The translations under genes were made by a program, and so were the position numbers. From Candidatus Acidiferrales bacterium (lineage in GTDB: Bacteria; Acidobacteriota; Terriglobia; Acidiferrales; UBA7541): DNA of 64,000 nt. Within the stretch, counting starts at the first letter, position 1, and each line of letters starts with the position of its first letter. The notes beneath the pieces were generated by a model that was not told the origin of the DNA, did not search any database, and saw only the letters and a program-made list of their open reading frames with translations. The DNA lies in NCBI GenBank assembly GCA_030038275.1, contig JASHPG010000100.1, forward strand, positions 32,057-96,056, read 5' to 3'. Shown piece by piece: positions 18,055 to 28,493 of the stretch.

Positions 18055-19475
18055 TGACGGATCTCGCTGACGATGAGAGGAATCTTTCCGCCTGGGCGGG
18101 TAATCGGCTGGGCGGCGAGTTCGGCCGATACATGCATGCGTTCGCCGAGCAGACGCTGAACGCGCGCTCGTATGTGCATTAACTCGCCTGTTGCGCGCGC
18201 CTGAAAATGCGCATCATTCGACGGACTCGTGGCGAAGGCGGCGCGAATCACGAGCCGGTCGGACCGGCTGTGAACGAACTGGCAGAAACGCAAAGACGTG
18301 GCTTGCTTTAGGAGTTGATTAAGCGCGCGTGGCGAAAAAATGCGCCCATCGGGACAGCGGAGTACGTCACTTTCCCGCGTAATAGTGGGAACGACTTGGG
18401 GAAAAGCTCGGCCACAAGGACACGGACCGGAGTCGTCCCAGCGGCCGCGGTCACCGATACGATAACGGATTAGAGGCATGGCGCGGTTCAGGAAGCCCGT
18501 CCAGACAAAGTGGCCTTCCGCGCTGGGAGGAACGGGCTCGCCGGAATCGTCGAGAATTTCGAGGAATCCGTACTCCGGAGCGAGGTGCATGCGGCCGGCT
18601 TCACATTGCTGAATTAAGCCGCAATATTCAGTCATGCCATAGGAATCAAACACGCGGGCGCCAAAGGCGGATTCGATTTTGGCGCGCGTCGAGGGATAAA
18701 GCGGCTCGCCGCTGGTGAAAATGGCTCGCATGGGGATACTCAAGCCGCGAGCGAGCGCGAAGTCGGCGAGGATTCCAAGGACGGACGGAAAGCCCTCGAG
18801 AACTTTTCCAGAATGTTTCCGGAGAAGTTCGAGGTAATCGCCGGCAGTGGCGTCCGACAGATGGAAAATGCTCGCCAAAATTTGGCGTTCGGGAAGGTTG
18901 TAGGCCCAGTACGGAGATTCGCGCCGGTCCGCCGGCACTATACGCGCACCTTGAAAAGTGATACGCGGAGAGCGAGGGTTGATTCCCGCCCAGCTCCACT
19001 GGCGCAGCCAACATGCCCAATTTTCGCGGACAAGCTGTTCCGTATATGCGACTTTTAGGCTTGCACCTGTTGTGCCGGTAGTTCCAGCGCGGATACGCTC
19101 GCGCGCAGGCACGTCGATCGCCAGAAGGTTTTCTTGGTTCGCAAGCGCAGTCTCGCGCGAAAGGATGGGCAGATCGCGGATGTCGTCGGGAGAGAAAAAT
19201 TCCTTTTGAGGGTAGTTGGCATAGTAGGGTACCAAGCGCAGCGCGTGCTGGAACGTCCGCCGTAGAGCGCCCAATTGGTACTCGCGGATTTGCTCGGCCG
19301 TCCAGGATTCGTTGCGACGGAGTTGGCGGAGAAACGCGAATGTTTCCGCGGAGTAGCGAATCCGAGTCAGCAGCCAACCGCGGGCGCTGGTGAGAACGTG
19401 GCGCGCGGAGGCAGGCGCACGGTCATAATAGGCCTGCACGCGCGGAAGATTGTTTCTTACGAGAGGCTCGAACAT
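18051..19475 (-). CDS. Phenylacetate-CoA ligase-like / CapK family adenylate-forming enzyme
   Basis: RAGTTGTTGASLKVAYT; FDSYGMTEYCGLIQQCE; RYRIGDRG; CPCGR. Confidence 0.85.
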   Translation of the reverse strand: MFEPLVRNNLPRVQAYYDRAPASARHVLTSARGWLLTRIRYSAETFAFLRQLRRNESWTAEQIREYQLGALRRTFQHALRLVPYYANYPQKEFFSPDDIRDLPILSRETALANQENLLAIDVPARERIRAGTTGTTGASLKVAYTEQLVRENWACWLRQWSWAGINPRSPRITFQGARIVPADRRESPYWAYNLPERQILASIFHLSDATAGDYLELLRKHSGKVLEGFPSVLGILADFALARGLSIPMRAIFTSGEPLYPSTRAKIESAFGARVFDSYGMTEYCGLIQQCEAGRMHLAPEYGFLEILDDSGEPVPPSAEGHFVWTGFLNRAMPLIRYRIGDRGRWDDSGPCPCGRAFPQVVPTITRESDVLRCPDGRIFSPRALNQLLKQATSLRFCQFVHSRSDRLVIRAAFATSPSNDAHFQARATGELMHIRARVQRLLGERMHVSAELAAQPITRPGGKIPLIVSEIRQ

Positions 19476-20674
19476 GGCTGAAAATGCCCTCCCTCTGAAG
19501 GACTCACGATGCGTTCAATTAGCCTGCGCAGTTTCCGGACCTCTCCGGTGTTGTTGAAACGCTGGATTACGAGCTGGCGGCCGCGGTTTCCCATGCGCTT
19601 GGCAGACTCGGGATCATCGAGAAGCCACGCGATCGCTTGCGCCAGCTTTTCGGGATCGCCGGGCGGAATTGATATGCCTCCTTCGCCATCGCGGAAAAAT
19701 GGCCGAATAGGGTCCAGGTCCGTTGCGACAACAGGCAGTCCGCAGGCCCAGTACTCGAAAATTTTGACCGGAATATTCTTCTGAAATTTTGGGACCGCGA
19801 GCAGCGGACTGATGCCGATTCGCGCTCCGCTGAGCGCCGCCGCCATCGATTCATGGTCGATACGGCTGCGAATCTCAACAACGGAGTCGAGGCCGAGGGT
19901 GTGCACGCGGCGATGGAACACATTTTCCGCTGGGCCATCATCAAAATAGCCGATCAGGAGCAGGCGCGGCGGGAGCGGCCTTGTGACGAGAAGTCGAAGC
20001 GCTTCGAGAAGAACGAACATGCCTGTGCGCTCGGAGATTCCGCCCCGATAGACGAGGTCAAAATTCGCAGAGCGCGCTCGGGATACGGGGAAGAAACGCA
20101 GGTTCGGAAAATTGTAAAAGACCAGCTTCTTGCTTTTGCCGACGCGAGCGAATCGGCGCATGGTGGTCGGATCGGCAGTGATGATGGCGTCGAAAACACG
20201 GGCGGCGGCGCATTCGATTACAGCAATCGCCGATGCGGCCAGTGGGCGCAGCGCGGGGGGAATCGAGTACTTGGCCGCTGCAATGGATGGGAAATCTTCG
20301 TATGCATCATAAACGACGCGCTTTTGGAAGATGAGTTTCAGCACGAAGGCTAGCGGCAGAAGCTGGGGATCCTGCACGTGGTAAAGGGCGGCGTTTTGGC
20401 GCAGGAGGTTCTTGAGCAGAGCGGGCCAGGCCGCCAAACGAAGGCGGGAATTCCGCGATTCCGAGACGCCGATCATTTTTATGGTGGTTGTCAGTTCTGG
20501 CTGCGCCGCGGGAGCGATGTAGCGAATGTCGAATCCGACGCGTGCAAGGGGCAACATCTGGCGGTGGAAGCTGCGGCTTTTGAGTCCCTTGTGAACCACC
20601 GTGCAGTGGCAGATAACGATCGGGCGTTGTGCCGTTTGGGGAATGGATTGAACTGGTTCCGCGATGGCGGCCAT
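19457..20674 (-). CDS. Glycosyltransferase family 4 (GT-B)
   Basis: VYDAYEDFPS; FDLVYRGGISERTGMFVLLEAL; KIFEYWACGLPVVATDLDPIR. Confidence 0.88.
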   Translation of the reverse strand: MAAIAEPVQSIPQTAQRPIVICHCTVVHKGLKSRSFHRQMLPLARVGFDIRYIAPAAQPELTTTIKMIGVSESRNSRLRLAAWPALLKNLLRQNAALYHVQDPQLLPLAFVLKLIFQKRVVYDAYEDFPSIAAAKYSIPPALRPLAASAIAVIECAAARVFDAIITADPTTMRRFARVGKSKKLVFYNFPNLRFFPVSRARSANFDLVYRGGISERTGMFVLLEALRLLVTRPLPPRLLLIGYFDDGPAENVFHRRVHTLGLDSVVEIRSRIDHESMAAALSGARIGISPLLAVPKFQKNIPVKIFEYWACGLPVVATDLDPIRPFFRDGEGGISIPPGDPEKLAQAIAWLLDDPESAKRMGNRGRQLVIQRFNNTGEVRKLRRLIERIVSPSEGGHFQPCSSLS

Positions 20675-20678
20675 TTGC

Positions 20679-22040
20679 TTATCCCTCAGCCGGAACCCGA
20701 ATGAGAATTGGCGATGCGCGGTGCGGGTGCGGACGGAGAGCGCCGATGGCGAAGACGAGGCTCACGAACAGCCACGTGGAGCGGTCGGAGTTGATATTGC
20801 CAGTGTTGATCGCGTTGACGACGCCGACGAGCAGTAGAGCTGCTGCTACGCTCGATAAGGCGACGTGTGGCGACAAAGGGTTGCGCAGTTGCTTGAGCGC
20901 TTCTCCGACGGCGCCTGCAAATATCGCGAGCACTAAGAGCGCTGCCGGCAATCCTAGTTCGCAAGCAACTCCGATAAAAATGTTATGCGGCCATTTATAA
21001 AGCGTCGGGTTGGGCGAAAAATACCTGAACCCCGAAAGCCCAGCGCCGAATAGCGGGTGTGCTTCGATTAGGCGCCAGCCATATGCGAGAAGGTCACTCC
21101 GAAAATTAAGGAGTTCCCCAATGCTGTGGCTACGGACAAGCGAGGCCAAGTAGGAGATCGACGACCCAGGGATGCCGAGGAAAGGGATCGCAGCCGCGCC
21201 GATTACACCCAGACACGCGGCATCAAGCAAACGCCAGCGGTTCGCCACAATCGTGACGGAGACAACGAGCGCGCATGCGATCACTGATCCGCGTGAAGCC
21301 GACCCGATCAACGCTAAGATAGCGATTCCCAACAAAGGATAGGCGATCACCCGGCGAGGAAAAGAATACTGGCAGATAACGCCGACCCACACGAGCACGA
21401 AGAGGGCGCAGGCAATGTGACCCAGTCCGATCGTATTGTCGCTCGGAGAGACGAGGCGCTGATTACCGCCGAGTTCCGAAAGCGACCACGCGCAAATCGC
21501 GAAAGTCGCGATGCCGAACCCGGTGAGGAAACGTTTCAAAGCGGCTGGAGTATTTAGAACGAAAAATGGAGCAACGATGACAATGCCCGTGACGGTAGCA
21601 AAGCGCGCGAACTTGTCGAGACCGTCGTCAAACGCCGGCGTGTAGGTCAGACTAGCCGCCATCAGCGTTATTAGCGCGGCAAACAGCAAGTAGATCGGTG
21701 GCGGGTGGAGCGGCAGACGTCCGCGGAGCAAGTTGAGGATGATGCCAGCGATCAGCACCGCTCCGACAACGAGTGTCAGGTCGCCGTGGACGAGCGAAGA
21801 GACCGATTCGTTGCCCTTTACGTCGCCCACCACGACGTAAGCGGCGAGCGCCAATTCCGGATAAACAAGGAATGCCGCTGCGGCCGCTAAGCCGAAGACG
21901 GGCACCAAAAAAGTACCCGGCGACCCAATCAGGAATGCCGCAGCAGCCCCGGCCAGCAAAGAAACAGAGACAATGCACACCTTGCGCCACCGGCTGTGGG
22001 TCGAACATGAGAACGTTCCGAATGTGAGCCGCTGTTTCAT
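20679..22040 (-). CDS. O-antigen ligase/polymerase family protein (Wzy-like)
   Basis: Polytopic; HPLFGAGLSGFRYFSPNPTLYKWPHNIFIGVACELGLPAALLVLAI is typical of Wzy_C. Confidence 0.88.
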   Translation of the reverse strand: MKQRLTFGTFSCSTHSRWRKVCIVSVSLLAGAAAAFLIGSPGTFLVPVFGLAAAAAFLVYPELALAAYVVVGDVKGNESVSSLVHGDLTLVVGAVLIAGIILNLLRGRLPLHPPPIYLLFAALITLMAASLTYTPAFDDGLDKFARFATVTGIVIVAPFFVLNTPAALKRFLTGFGIATFAICAWSLSELGGNQRLVSPSDNTIGLGHIACALFVLVWVGVICQYSFPRRVIAYPLLGIAILALIGSASRGSVIACALVVSVTIVANRWRLLDAACLGVIGAAAIPFLGIPGSSISYLASLVRSHSIGELLNFRSDLLAYGWRLIEAHPLFGAGLSGFRYFSPNPTLYKWPHNIFIGVACELGLPAALLVLAIFAGAVGEALKQLRNPLSPHVALSSVAAALLLVGVVNAINTGNINSDRSTWLFVSLVFAIGALRPHPHRASPILIRVPAEG

Positions 22041-22886
22041 TCAAGAGTTCGCCAGGAAAAGCACATCCGTAACGTGCCTGAGCGCTTGCAATTTGACGGG
22101 AGTCTCACCGTCGATAATGTCGCGTGCCGAGTATCCGTATTGCGACATGAACTCCGTTAAGTCGCCGACCGTGCGGCTCATCAGCGGGTATGCGCGCGGA
22201 GCGATCTCGCAGATGATCGCGGGACGCTGACCGCCGGAGAAAAAGTTCGCCAATCCTTCAAGGATCGGGAGTTCGAACCCTTCGGCGTCTATTTTGATTA
22301 AGGAGACTGGCGCGATGCGTTGCGAGTCGATATATGAATCCAGCCGGATTACGGAAACTTTTAGCGTGGATTCCACTTCTGCGTCGCGCTTATATCCTGC
22401 TACCAAAGTGTTTTGGCCGGGCTCGCGGGTGATAAGGATCGTTGCTGTTCCGGCAGAGACGCCAACCGCACAGGGATTCGCAAAAATCGAGTAAGAAGGG
22501 TTCAACTCAGAGAGCCTGCGAAGATTTTGGAAATAAAAAGGTACCGGCTCGAAACTATGCACTTGCCCGCGAGGACCTACCAGTGAGGCAGCTACCGCCG
22601 ATAGATAACCGATGTTCGCACCAACATCGATGAAGACTCCGCCCCGAGGCAAATAACGCTTCACAGCATCCACCACCAGCGACGAGTAAGCGCCACGATA
22701 CATAGCCGCTGCGATGGACCTGTTTGGAGAATCGAGATCGAACAAGACGTCTTGGAAACGGCAGCGGAACACCGTATCTGGGAGCGGGCGCGCAGCACGC
22801 GCTTTAGCCACCAGCACTCGGCCAAAGAGCGGAGGGTTTTTCGTAGCTAGGGCAAATGCGCGTGACGCCGATTCCCGAATATGCAT
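22041..22886 (-). CDS. FkbM family methyltransferase
   Basis: GGVFIDVGANIGYLSAVAASLVGPRGQVHSFEP; LIKIDAEGFELPILEGL. Confidence 0.92.
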   Translation of the reverse strand: MHIRESASRAFALATKNPPLFGRVLVAKARAARPLPDTVFRCRFQDVLFDLDSPNRSIAAAMYRGAYSSLVVDAVKRYLPRGGVFIDVGANIGYLSAVAASLVGPRGQVHSFEPVPFYFQNLRRLSELNPSYSIFANPCAVGVSAGTATILITREPGQNTLVAGYKRDAEVESTLKVSVIRLDSYIDSQRIAPVSLIKIDAEGFELPILEGLANFFSGGQRPAIICEIAPRAYPLMSRTVGDLTEFMSQYGYSARDIIDGETPVKLQALRHVTDVLFLANS

Positions 22887-22889
22887 TCG

Positions 22890-23993
22890 TCAGGCTCCTG
22901 CTCGGCGCGCGCGCGCCGGAAATAGCTGGGTTGTTTCTTCGACAATCGAAGCGTGAGCAAACAGCCGCTGCAGCGGGCTCATGCGATCGAAGTCGGAACG
23001 CCAGATGCGATTCTCTTTCCTGTTCCGGACGATACCGAATTTGTGGCCGTGTAGGTCGAGCCGGATCGCTGTGCGCGGCCGATTGTTTGGATCGCCCGGT
23101 TGCGTCCACGCGGGCCCTTTGTGAATGCCGTTTCCATGGATCGCGGCGAGACCTCCGCGCGCCGTGTGGAGGGCGGCCCAGGTGTTACGCGGATAGACCC
23201 GCTCGACTTCCTCGTCGCTCAAACCTCCGTCGTTTGCATCGATGCCGAGGTCACGCGAAAGACGAGGACGGCAGGAGCGCACGTCGTGGCGGTTTGACCA
23301 GGGAATATAAATAAGCGGACCGCAGAAATCGTCGATATCCACGAGATAGACGAAAATCTGGAGGGAATCCGATTCGTCATTATCTTTATGGAAGTTGCTG
23401 GAGTGCAGGGGACGATTATGCGGAAAATCACGGACCACCGTGACGCGGTAAAGCGGAGGAACACAGCCCAAAAAGTTGGCGGCGATTCTTAAAATGCTTT
23501 CGTGAAACGCAACGTCGAGCAATTCAGGAATGTGGAGAAGGGGATCGCGTAAAGCGACCATCTTTTCGGTGGCCGCCAACTGCTCGTAGGAAAGGCCTTC
23601 GAGACTATCTCGCTGGCCATGCTGCACCGAATAGGCCCATCGCATATCGATTTGCAGATTCCGGAACATGGCGTCGGCCTGCGAGTAAATGCAGTCCACG
23701 ACGCCAGGCGCGAAATAGCGCGGGGCGAGTGTGTAGCCGAGGGTGCGCAGCGACTGGACTTGTGCGGATTCAAAGTCGGTCATTCCAAAGAGAGAGCTAT
23801 TGTTCCGGTATTCACGTTTTGCACGCGCACCTGCAATGTGGCGGGAGTAAAACAGGCGCGATTTGCAGATGGCGCTGTACAAGGCGGGCCGCTTACGGAT
23901 TGTGCGTGGGAGGATACGAAACATGGCCGTTCGCTGCGGAATAGCCGCCGTGGCGGAGGGTTGCTTGCCTGTCATCGTGGCTGGAGTTGACAT
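22890..23993 (-). CDS. Phytanoyl-CoA dioxygenase (PhyH)-like Fe(II)/2OG oxygenase
   Basis: SSNFHKDNDESDSLQIFVYLVDID (HxD) with downstream HGNGIHKGPA...RTAIRLDL. Confidence 0.75.
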   Translation of the reverse strand: MSTPATMTGKQPSATAAIPQRTAMFRILPRTIRKRPALYSAICKSRLFYSRHIAGARAKREYRNNSSLFGMTDFESAQVQSLRTLGYTLAPRYFAPGVVDCIYSQADAMFRNLQIDMRWAYSVQHGQRDSLEGLSYEQLAATEKMVALRDPLLHIPELLDVAFHESILRIAANFLGCVPPLYRVTVVRDFPHNRPLHSSNFHKDNDESDSLQIFVYLVDIDDFCGPLIYIPWSNRHDVRSCRPRLSRDLGIDANDGGLSDEEVERVYPRNTWAALHTARGGLAAIHGNGIHKGPAWTQPGDPNNRPRTAIRLDLHGHKFGIVRNRKENRIWRSDFDRMSPLQRLFAHASIVEETTQLFPARARRAGA

Positions 23994-25027
23994 TCCGCGT
24001 TGCCTCCTCGCTTAAGGACTGAAGCGATGCCAGATGGCGACTTTGGAGCATCTTCCGAACGCGCCACCAAAACGATGAAAGAAACAAAAAGGCGCTCACC
24101 AAGCGCCGCTGCGTAGATGTTGCGGGCAAGCCTGAGAGCCCCGGGAACGCGGAGTGCAGTTCGCTTGATCGCGTTGTGCCAGCCGCTGCGACCCATTTGC
24201 CGGCATCGCGAGCGCCGGAAGAGTTCGTCCTCGAACGGGACGCGCAGGCGAGACGCAACGGTGAAGCCGTATTTGGCACAAAGAAAGTCGAGTGTATTCA
24301 GTCCGAGGAAATGCAGATCGTCAGGCACGCCCCAGTGGAACTGATTCCAGCGGCTCACGCGCCGCGACATTTCCGAGGTTCGCAGAATCACGCGACCTCC
24401 CGGAGCGAGCGCCAGGCGCAAGGATTCGAACATCGCGTCGAACGACGAAATGTGGGAAAAAACGTTAATCATGGTGATGACGTCGAATTTGCGGGCGCTG
24501 CGGAAGGTTTCGAATGGCACTTCCAGAATGTCGCACTTGGCTACCTTGCGGGCCGTACGGGCGGCCGATGGGTTTAGCTCAATCCCGAGCCGATGGCACG
24601 GGACGCGATCGGCGAGACGCTCCAGCAGGTTTCCCGTACCGCAACCCACGTCGAGAATTGCGGCCGCGCCGTCGCATTGCTCGGCGATTACATCGAAATG
24701 GCGGTCATAGTAGAAGCGCTCGCCTTCATATCGGCGGGAGCAATCCAAGAGTTCGATTTCCGGATACTCGCCAGACTCAACTCTACGATGTTGTTCGGGA
24801 CCGCGCGGATACGGATGCACAAAAAACAGGCCACAATGCGAGCATGCGCGAACCTCGCAGCCGGCATCGCGAAACGCGTGGGATGTGGCAGAGCTGAGGC
24901 AAAGTGGGCAGAAAATGGAAGCGCAAACCGAATCTCGCTCGCGCGCTGGGGAGGCGGTCTGCAGCCGCTGCCCGGCGCGTGCGGCCGTAGCGTTCAGGAG
25001 CGAATGCGCCTGTTGTGCCTCGCTCAC
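23972..25027 (-). CDS. Class I SAM-dependent methyltransferase with N-terminal zinc-ribbon-like cysteines
   Basis: CPLCLSSATSH...CSHCGLFFVHPYP; AAILDVGCGTGNLLERLA. Confidence 0.88.
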   Translation of the reverse strand: MSEAQQAHSLLNATAARAGQRLQTASPARERDSVCASIFCPLCLSSATSHAFRDAGCEVRACSHCGLFFVHPYPRGPEQHRRVESGEYPEIELLDCSRRYEGERFYYDRHFDVIAEQCDGAAAILDVGCGTGNLLERLADRVPCHRLGIELNPSAARTARKVAKCDILEVPFETFRSARKFDVITMINVFSHISSFDAMFESLRLALAPGGRVILRTSEMSRRVSRWNQFHWGVPDDLHFLGLNTLDFLCAKYGFTVASRLRVPFEDELFRRSRCRQMGRSGWHNAIKRTALRVPGALRLARNIYAAALGERLFVSFIVLVARSEDAPKSPSGIASVLKRGGNAECQLQPR

Positions 25028-26256
25028 GAAATCACCTGTACTGGCGGCGTCTCGATGGCGTTTTCGCCAGCGCCCGTGCGGCGATTTGCTTCAGCGACAA
25101 TCTCACGAATGGCCGCATAGACCTCGTACACCTGGCGATTTGACATCGAGGGAAAGAACGGGAGGGCAAGACAGCGATCAGCGGCGGAGTCCGTGTTTGG
25201 CAAGGGACGGAAGCGGCTCGAATCAATGCGCTGGAAATACGGCTGACGGTGGATTGCCGGAAAATATGGACGACAGTCGATCCCGCGAGCGTGCAAGCCG
25301 GCCATAAGCTCGTGTCTTCGGACCGCGGGAGAAGATCCGAGCACTTGAATCACATAGACGAACCAACTTCGTTTGAAGCCCGGCGGCTGATGGGGAAGCG
25401 CGATTCCAGGTACTTGCGCGAGCGCCTCCGAATAAAGGCGAGCTACGCGTTCGCGGCTGACTAGGAGTTCATCGATCCGGTCCAACTGAGCCAGGCCGAG
25501 TGCGGCATGGACCTCGCTGAGGCGATAGTTGTAGCCGAGGTGCTCGTGAAGCAACCATGCGCCCTCTTCGGATCGCCCTTGATTGCGAAAGCTGCGGCAT
25601 GAACTCGCGATGCTTTTGTCGTTGGTAACGATCATTCCACCTTCAGCCGTGGTCATCTGCTTGTTGGGATAAAAAGCGAAAGTGGCCGCATCGCCGAATG
25701 TGCCTACGCGTCGTTGACTATATTCCGCGCCCAATGCCTCGCATGCGTCCTCGATTACGGCGAGCCCGAACTCGTGAGCAATTTCGAGGATTGGTTCCAT
25801 GTCGCAGGGAAGGCCAAAGATGTGGACCGGCAAGATCGCTCGGAGCGTTCGCCGGGAACGCCGATTGATCCAGCAGTTCGTCAACGAGTCGTGGGCATAG
25901 TCCCTGATGATTGTCTTGCGGACATCATCTGGATCGAGGTTCAGCGAGCAGGCATCGATATCGGCGAATGCTGGACGCGCGTTTTCATACAAAAGGCAGT
26001 TCGATGACGCGACAAAGCTGAAAGAGGTGGTAATCGCGTCGTGGCCAGTACCGATTCCTAGAGCCTTCACGCACAAATGCAGCGCTGCAGTGCCACTGCT
26101 CGTTGCGACCGCGTATCGCGTTCCGACGAAGGCCGCGAATCTTTCTTCGAACTCAGGCAGCAGCGGGCCAAGGCTGAGACGTCCTGATCGAAGAGATCTC
26201 GCGACAAGGCTTATTTCCCGTTCCCTGATGTCTGGCTTCGAGAGGGGGATTCTCAT
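25024..26256 (-). CDS. DegT/DnrJ/EryC1/StrS family aminotransferase
   Basis: IPLSKPDI; GTRYAVATSSGTAALHL; AFYPNKQMTTAEGGMIVTND; LGYNYRLSEVHAALGLAQL. Confidence 0.95.
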   Translation of the reverse strand: MRIPLSKPDIREREISLVARSLRSGRLSLGPLLPEFEERFAAFVGTRYAVATSSGTAALHLCVKALGIGTGHDAITTSFSFVASSNCLLYENARPAFADIDACSLNLDPDDVRKTIIRDYAHDSLTNCWINRRSRRTLRAILPVHIFGLPCDMEPILEIAHEFGLAVIEDACEALGAEYSQRRVGTFGDAATFAFYPNKQMTTAEGGMIVTNDKSIASSCRSFRNQGRSEEGAWLLHEHLGYNYRLSEVHAALGLAQLDRIDELLVSRERVARLYSEALAQVPGIALPHQPPGFKRSWFVYVIQVLGSSPAVRRHELMAGLHARGIDCRPYFPAIHRQPYFQRIDSSRFRPLPNTDSAADRCLALPFFPSMSNRQVYEVYAAIREIVAEANRRTGAGENAIETPPVQVIS

Positions 26257-28271
26257 GCAGCCTCCACCGGATCGATAGCCGCCAGCCTGGATGTCGAGCA
26301 GCTAATGTTGGACGGGCGTTTGCACGAGTCCGATCCTGAGTAGAATTTCGGAAAGAGTTGGCCGATGTAGGGCATGAGCGCGGAAGTATCTTCCGCAGCT
26401 AGAGCGCGTTCCATCTCGTGAACGGCGTTCAGGATCCCGCCCGAGCGCGCATCCTTTTCGCGAACGACCAGGATTCGTTTCGACGAGGTCGCGACTGGCC
26501 GCTCCCAATCATCCCAGAGCTGTTCGTTGAGCTTTTCGCCCTTTCGCAGGCCCATGAACTCGATCGCGATGTCGCGGTGCGGACGCAAACCGGAGAAGAG
26601 GGCCATCGTTTTCGCTAGCTGATAAATGTTAAAAGGTTCGCCCATGTCGAAGACGAATGTCTCACCGCTCTTCCCCAGTTCAGCTGCGCCGAGGATCAGG
26701 TGAACCGCTTCCGCTACCGACATGAAATAACGCGATGCTTGAGGATCTGTGACCCGAATTGGGCCTCCTCGTTGAATTTGTTCATAAAAAAGCGGAATGA
26801 CGCTCCCGGTACTGCCTGCGACATTGCCAAAGCGGACGTTTGAAAAACGAGTAGCTAGGTTCTTGGCGGAGGCTTGCCTCGCAAATTCCTGAATGCAGAG
26901 TTCCGTGATTTTCTTCGACAAGCCCATGAAGCTGACGGGATCGACGGCTTTATCAGTCGAGATATTCACGAGCGACGTTACGCCGAATTGCAGCGCCGCC
27001 TGGGCGAGATTTCGCGTCCCTAAGACGTTGTTGCGTATGGCCTCTCCTGGATGAAGCTCGATCATCGAGACATGTTTGTATGCCGCAGCGTGGAAAATCA
27101 GATCGGGCCGTTCGGCTTTTAGAATGGCTTGCGTCCGGTTCGCGGAGGAAAGATCGGCCAGAATGGGCTTTACTGATTTGAAGCCGATGCTTTCCGCGAT
27201 CGCAAGGTTCACATAGAAAAGGTTGTTCTCGGATTTGTCCAGTAACAGCAGCTTCCTGGGGCGAGCGGAGGCGATTTGCTTGGCCAGTTCGGACCCAATG
27301 CTGCCGCCAGCACCGGTAACGAGCACTGTTTTGCCCTCGATTAGGCTACGAGTCATCTGGATATCGGGGCGGAACTCATCGCGTTGAAGCAAATGCTCGA
27401 CTCGCGGCGCGCCGAGTTGGCGCGTCGAAATGTTGCTAATTGCGGCGCATTGTATGAGGTCGGAAAGTGATGGCAAAGAGCGAACCGGCAAGTTCATTTG
27501 GCGGCAAGCATCCAGAATATCGTGCATCTGCGCGTGCGTAGCGCTTGGGATACACACGAGAATGGCCTCAGCACGCGCCTGCGAAGCGATTTTCGCCACG
27601 TCTCGAGTGGCGCCTAGGACTGGGACGCCAAACAACCTGCGGCCCCACTTTCTGGAGTCGTCATCCGCAAGAGCAACCGGTCGGAACCCGGAGGCGGGAT
27701 CGAGCGCTGTTTGCCTCACAAGGGTCAAGCCAGCATCACCAGCGCCGACAATGACCGCGCGTGCACCAGTGCGGCGTCGTGAAGCACGATTTGCGCGCCA
27801 CGTTTGCGCCCCGAAGTGGAGAACGCCCCACCCAAAAGTGAGTATGAAAGCGTCAAGCAGAATTAAACGTACAGAGGCGTATAAATTCGCGCCGTCTAAC
27901 CCCAGAAAGCTGGCGAGCAATCCGAGATTTAGGATCACGGCTTGCATCAACGGCCGAACATCGAGAATGTTCGCGTGCCGGAGTGATCGCCCATGCAGCG
28001 CGGTAGAAGCGCTCGCCAAAAGTGCTGCTGCAGCGCTGATGCCGACCTTCGACCAAGTGTCAATGCCCCCTGAAACTATTCCGTCCGTTTGCGGCAGCAC
28101 GATGACGGACGATACGTATGCCAAGACCGCGATCATGACTTCTGCGGCCAGCACCAACGCAGGGTGGAGGTCTCGTTCGACAACCGAACGAAAGTCCGAC
28201 GACCATCGCGAAGCATTTTGCGTGCTTTCCCGGCTGTTCCGAGTGGCCCCTTCGAGAGAGAGGGTATGCAT
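26253..28271 (-). CDS. Membrane-anchored nucleoside-diphosphate-sugar epimerase/dehydratase (CapD/FlaA1-like)
   Basis: GKTVLVTGAGGSIGSELAKQIAS; FHAAAYKHVSMIE; NISTDKAVDPVSFMGLSKKI; N-terminal TM region. Confidence 0.94.
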   Translation of the reverse strand: MHTLSLEGATRNSRESTQNASRWSSDFRSVVERDLHPALVLAAEVMIAVLAYVSSVIVLPQTDGIVSGGIDTWSKVGISAAAALLASASTALHGRSLRHANILDVRPLMQAVILNLGLLASFLGLDGANLYASVRLILLDAFILTFGWGVLHFGAQTWRANRASRRRTGARAVIVGAGDAGLTLVRQTALDPASGFRPVALADDDSRKWGRRLFGVPVLGATRDVAKIASQARAEAILVCIPSATHAQMHDILDACRQMNLPVRSLPSLSDLIQCAAISNISTRQLGAPRVEHLLQRDEFRPDIQMTRSLIEGKTVLVTGAGGSIGSELAKQIASARPRKLLLLDKSENNLFYVNLAIAESIGFKSVKPILADLSSANRTQAILKAERPDLIFHAAAYKHVSMIELHPGEAIRNNVLGTRNLAQAALQFGVTSLVNISTDKAVDPVSFMGLSKKITELCIQEFARQASAKNLATRFSNVRFGNVAGSTGSVIPLFYEQIQRGGPIRVTDPQASRYFMSVAEAVHLILGAAELGKSGETFVFDMGEPFNIYQLAKTMALFSGLRPHRDIAIEFMGLRKGEKLNEQLWDDWERPVATSSKRILVVREKDARSGGILNAVHEMERALAAEDTSALMPYIGQLFPKFYSGSDSCKRPSNISCSTSRLAAIDPVEAA

Positions 28272-28493
28272 TTGTATTTTCCGGTTACCACGTTTAGTAA
28301 TTGGCGCACGAGCAGTTGCGTTGATCGAATCCAGAGCCGAGAAATCGGCTACAGGATTTTCGATCTCTGCTTTCGCTCGACTCGTGGCCTAAACCGCCTC
28401 TGCGCACCTCAACTAAGGCGCCGAATTGGCCACTCGGTACCGCGCGGGGCGACTCACCCGCTGGCGCACTTCTGCTGTAGGACCAGCCGGATC

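Noticed and set aside
27430-28392. 320-aa plus-strand ORF opposite the CapD/FlaA1-like gene
   Set aside because: Antisense to a strongly conserved gene; low-complexity Arg/Ala/Ser-rich translation typical of high-GC shadow ORFs.
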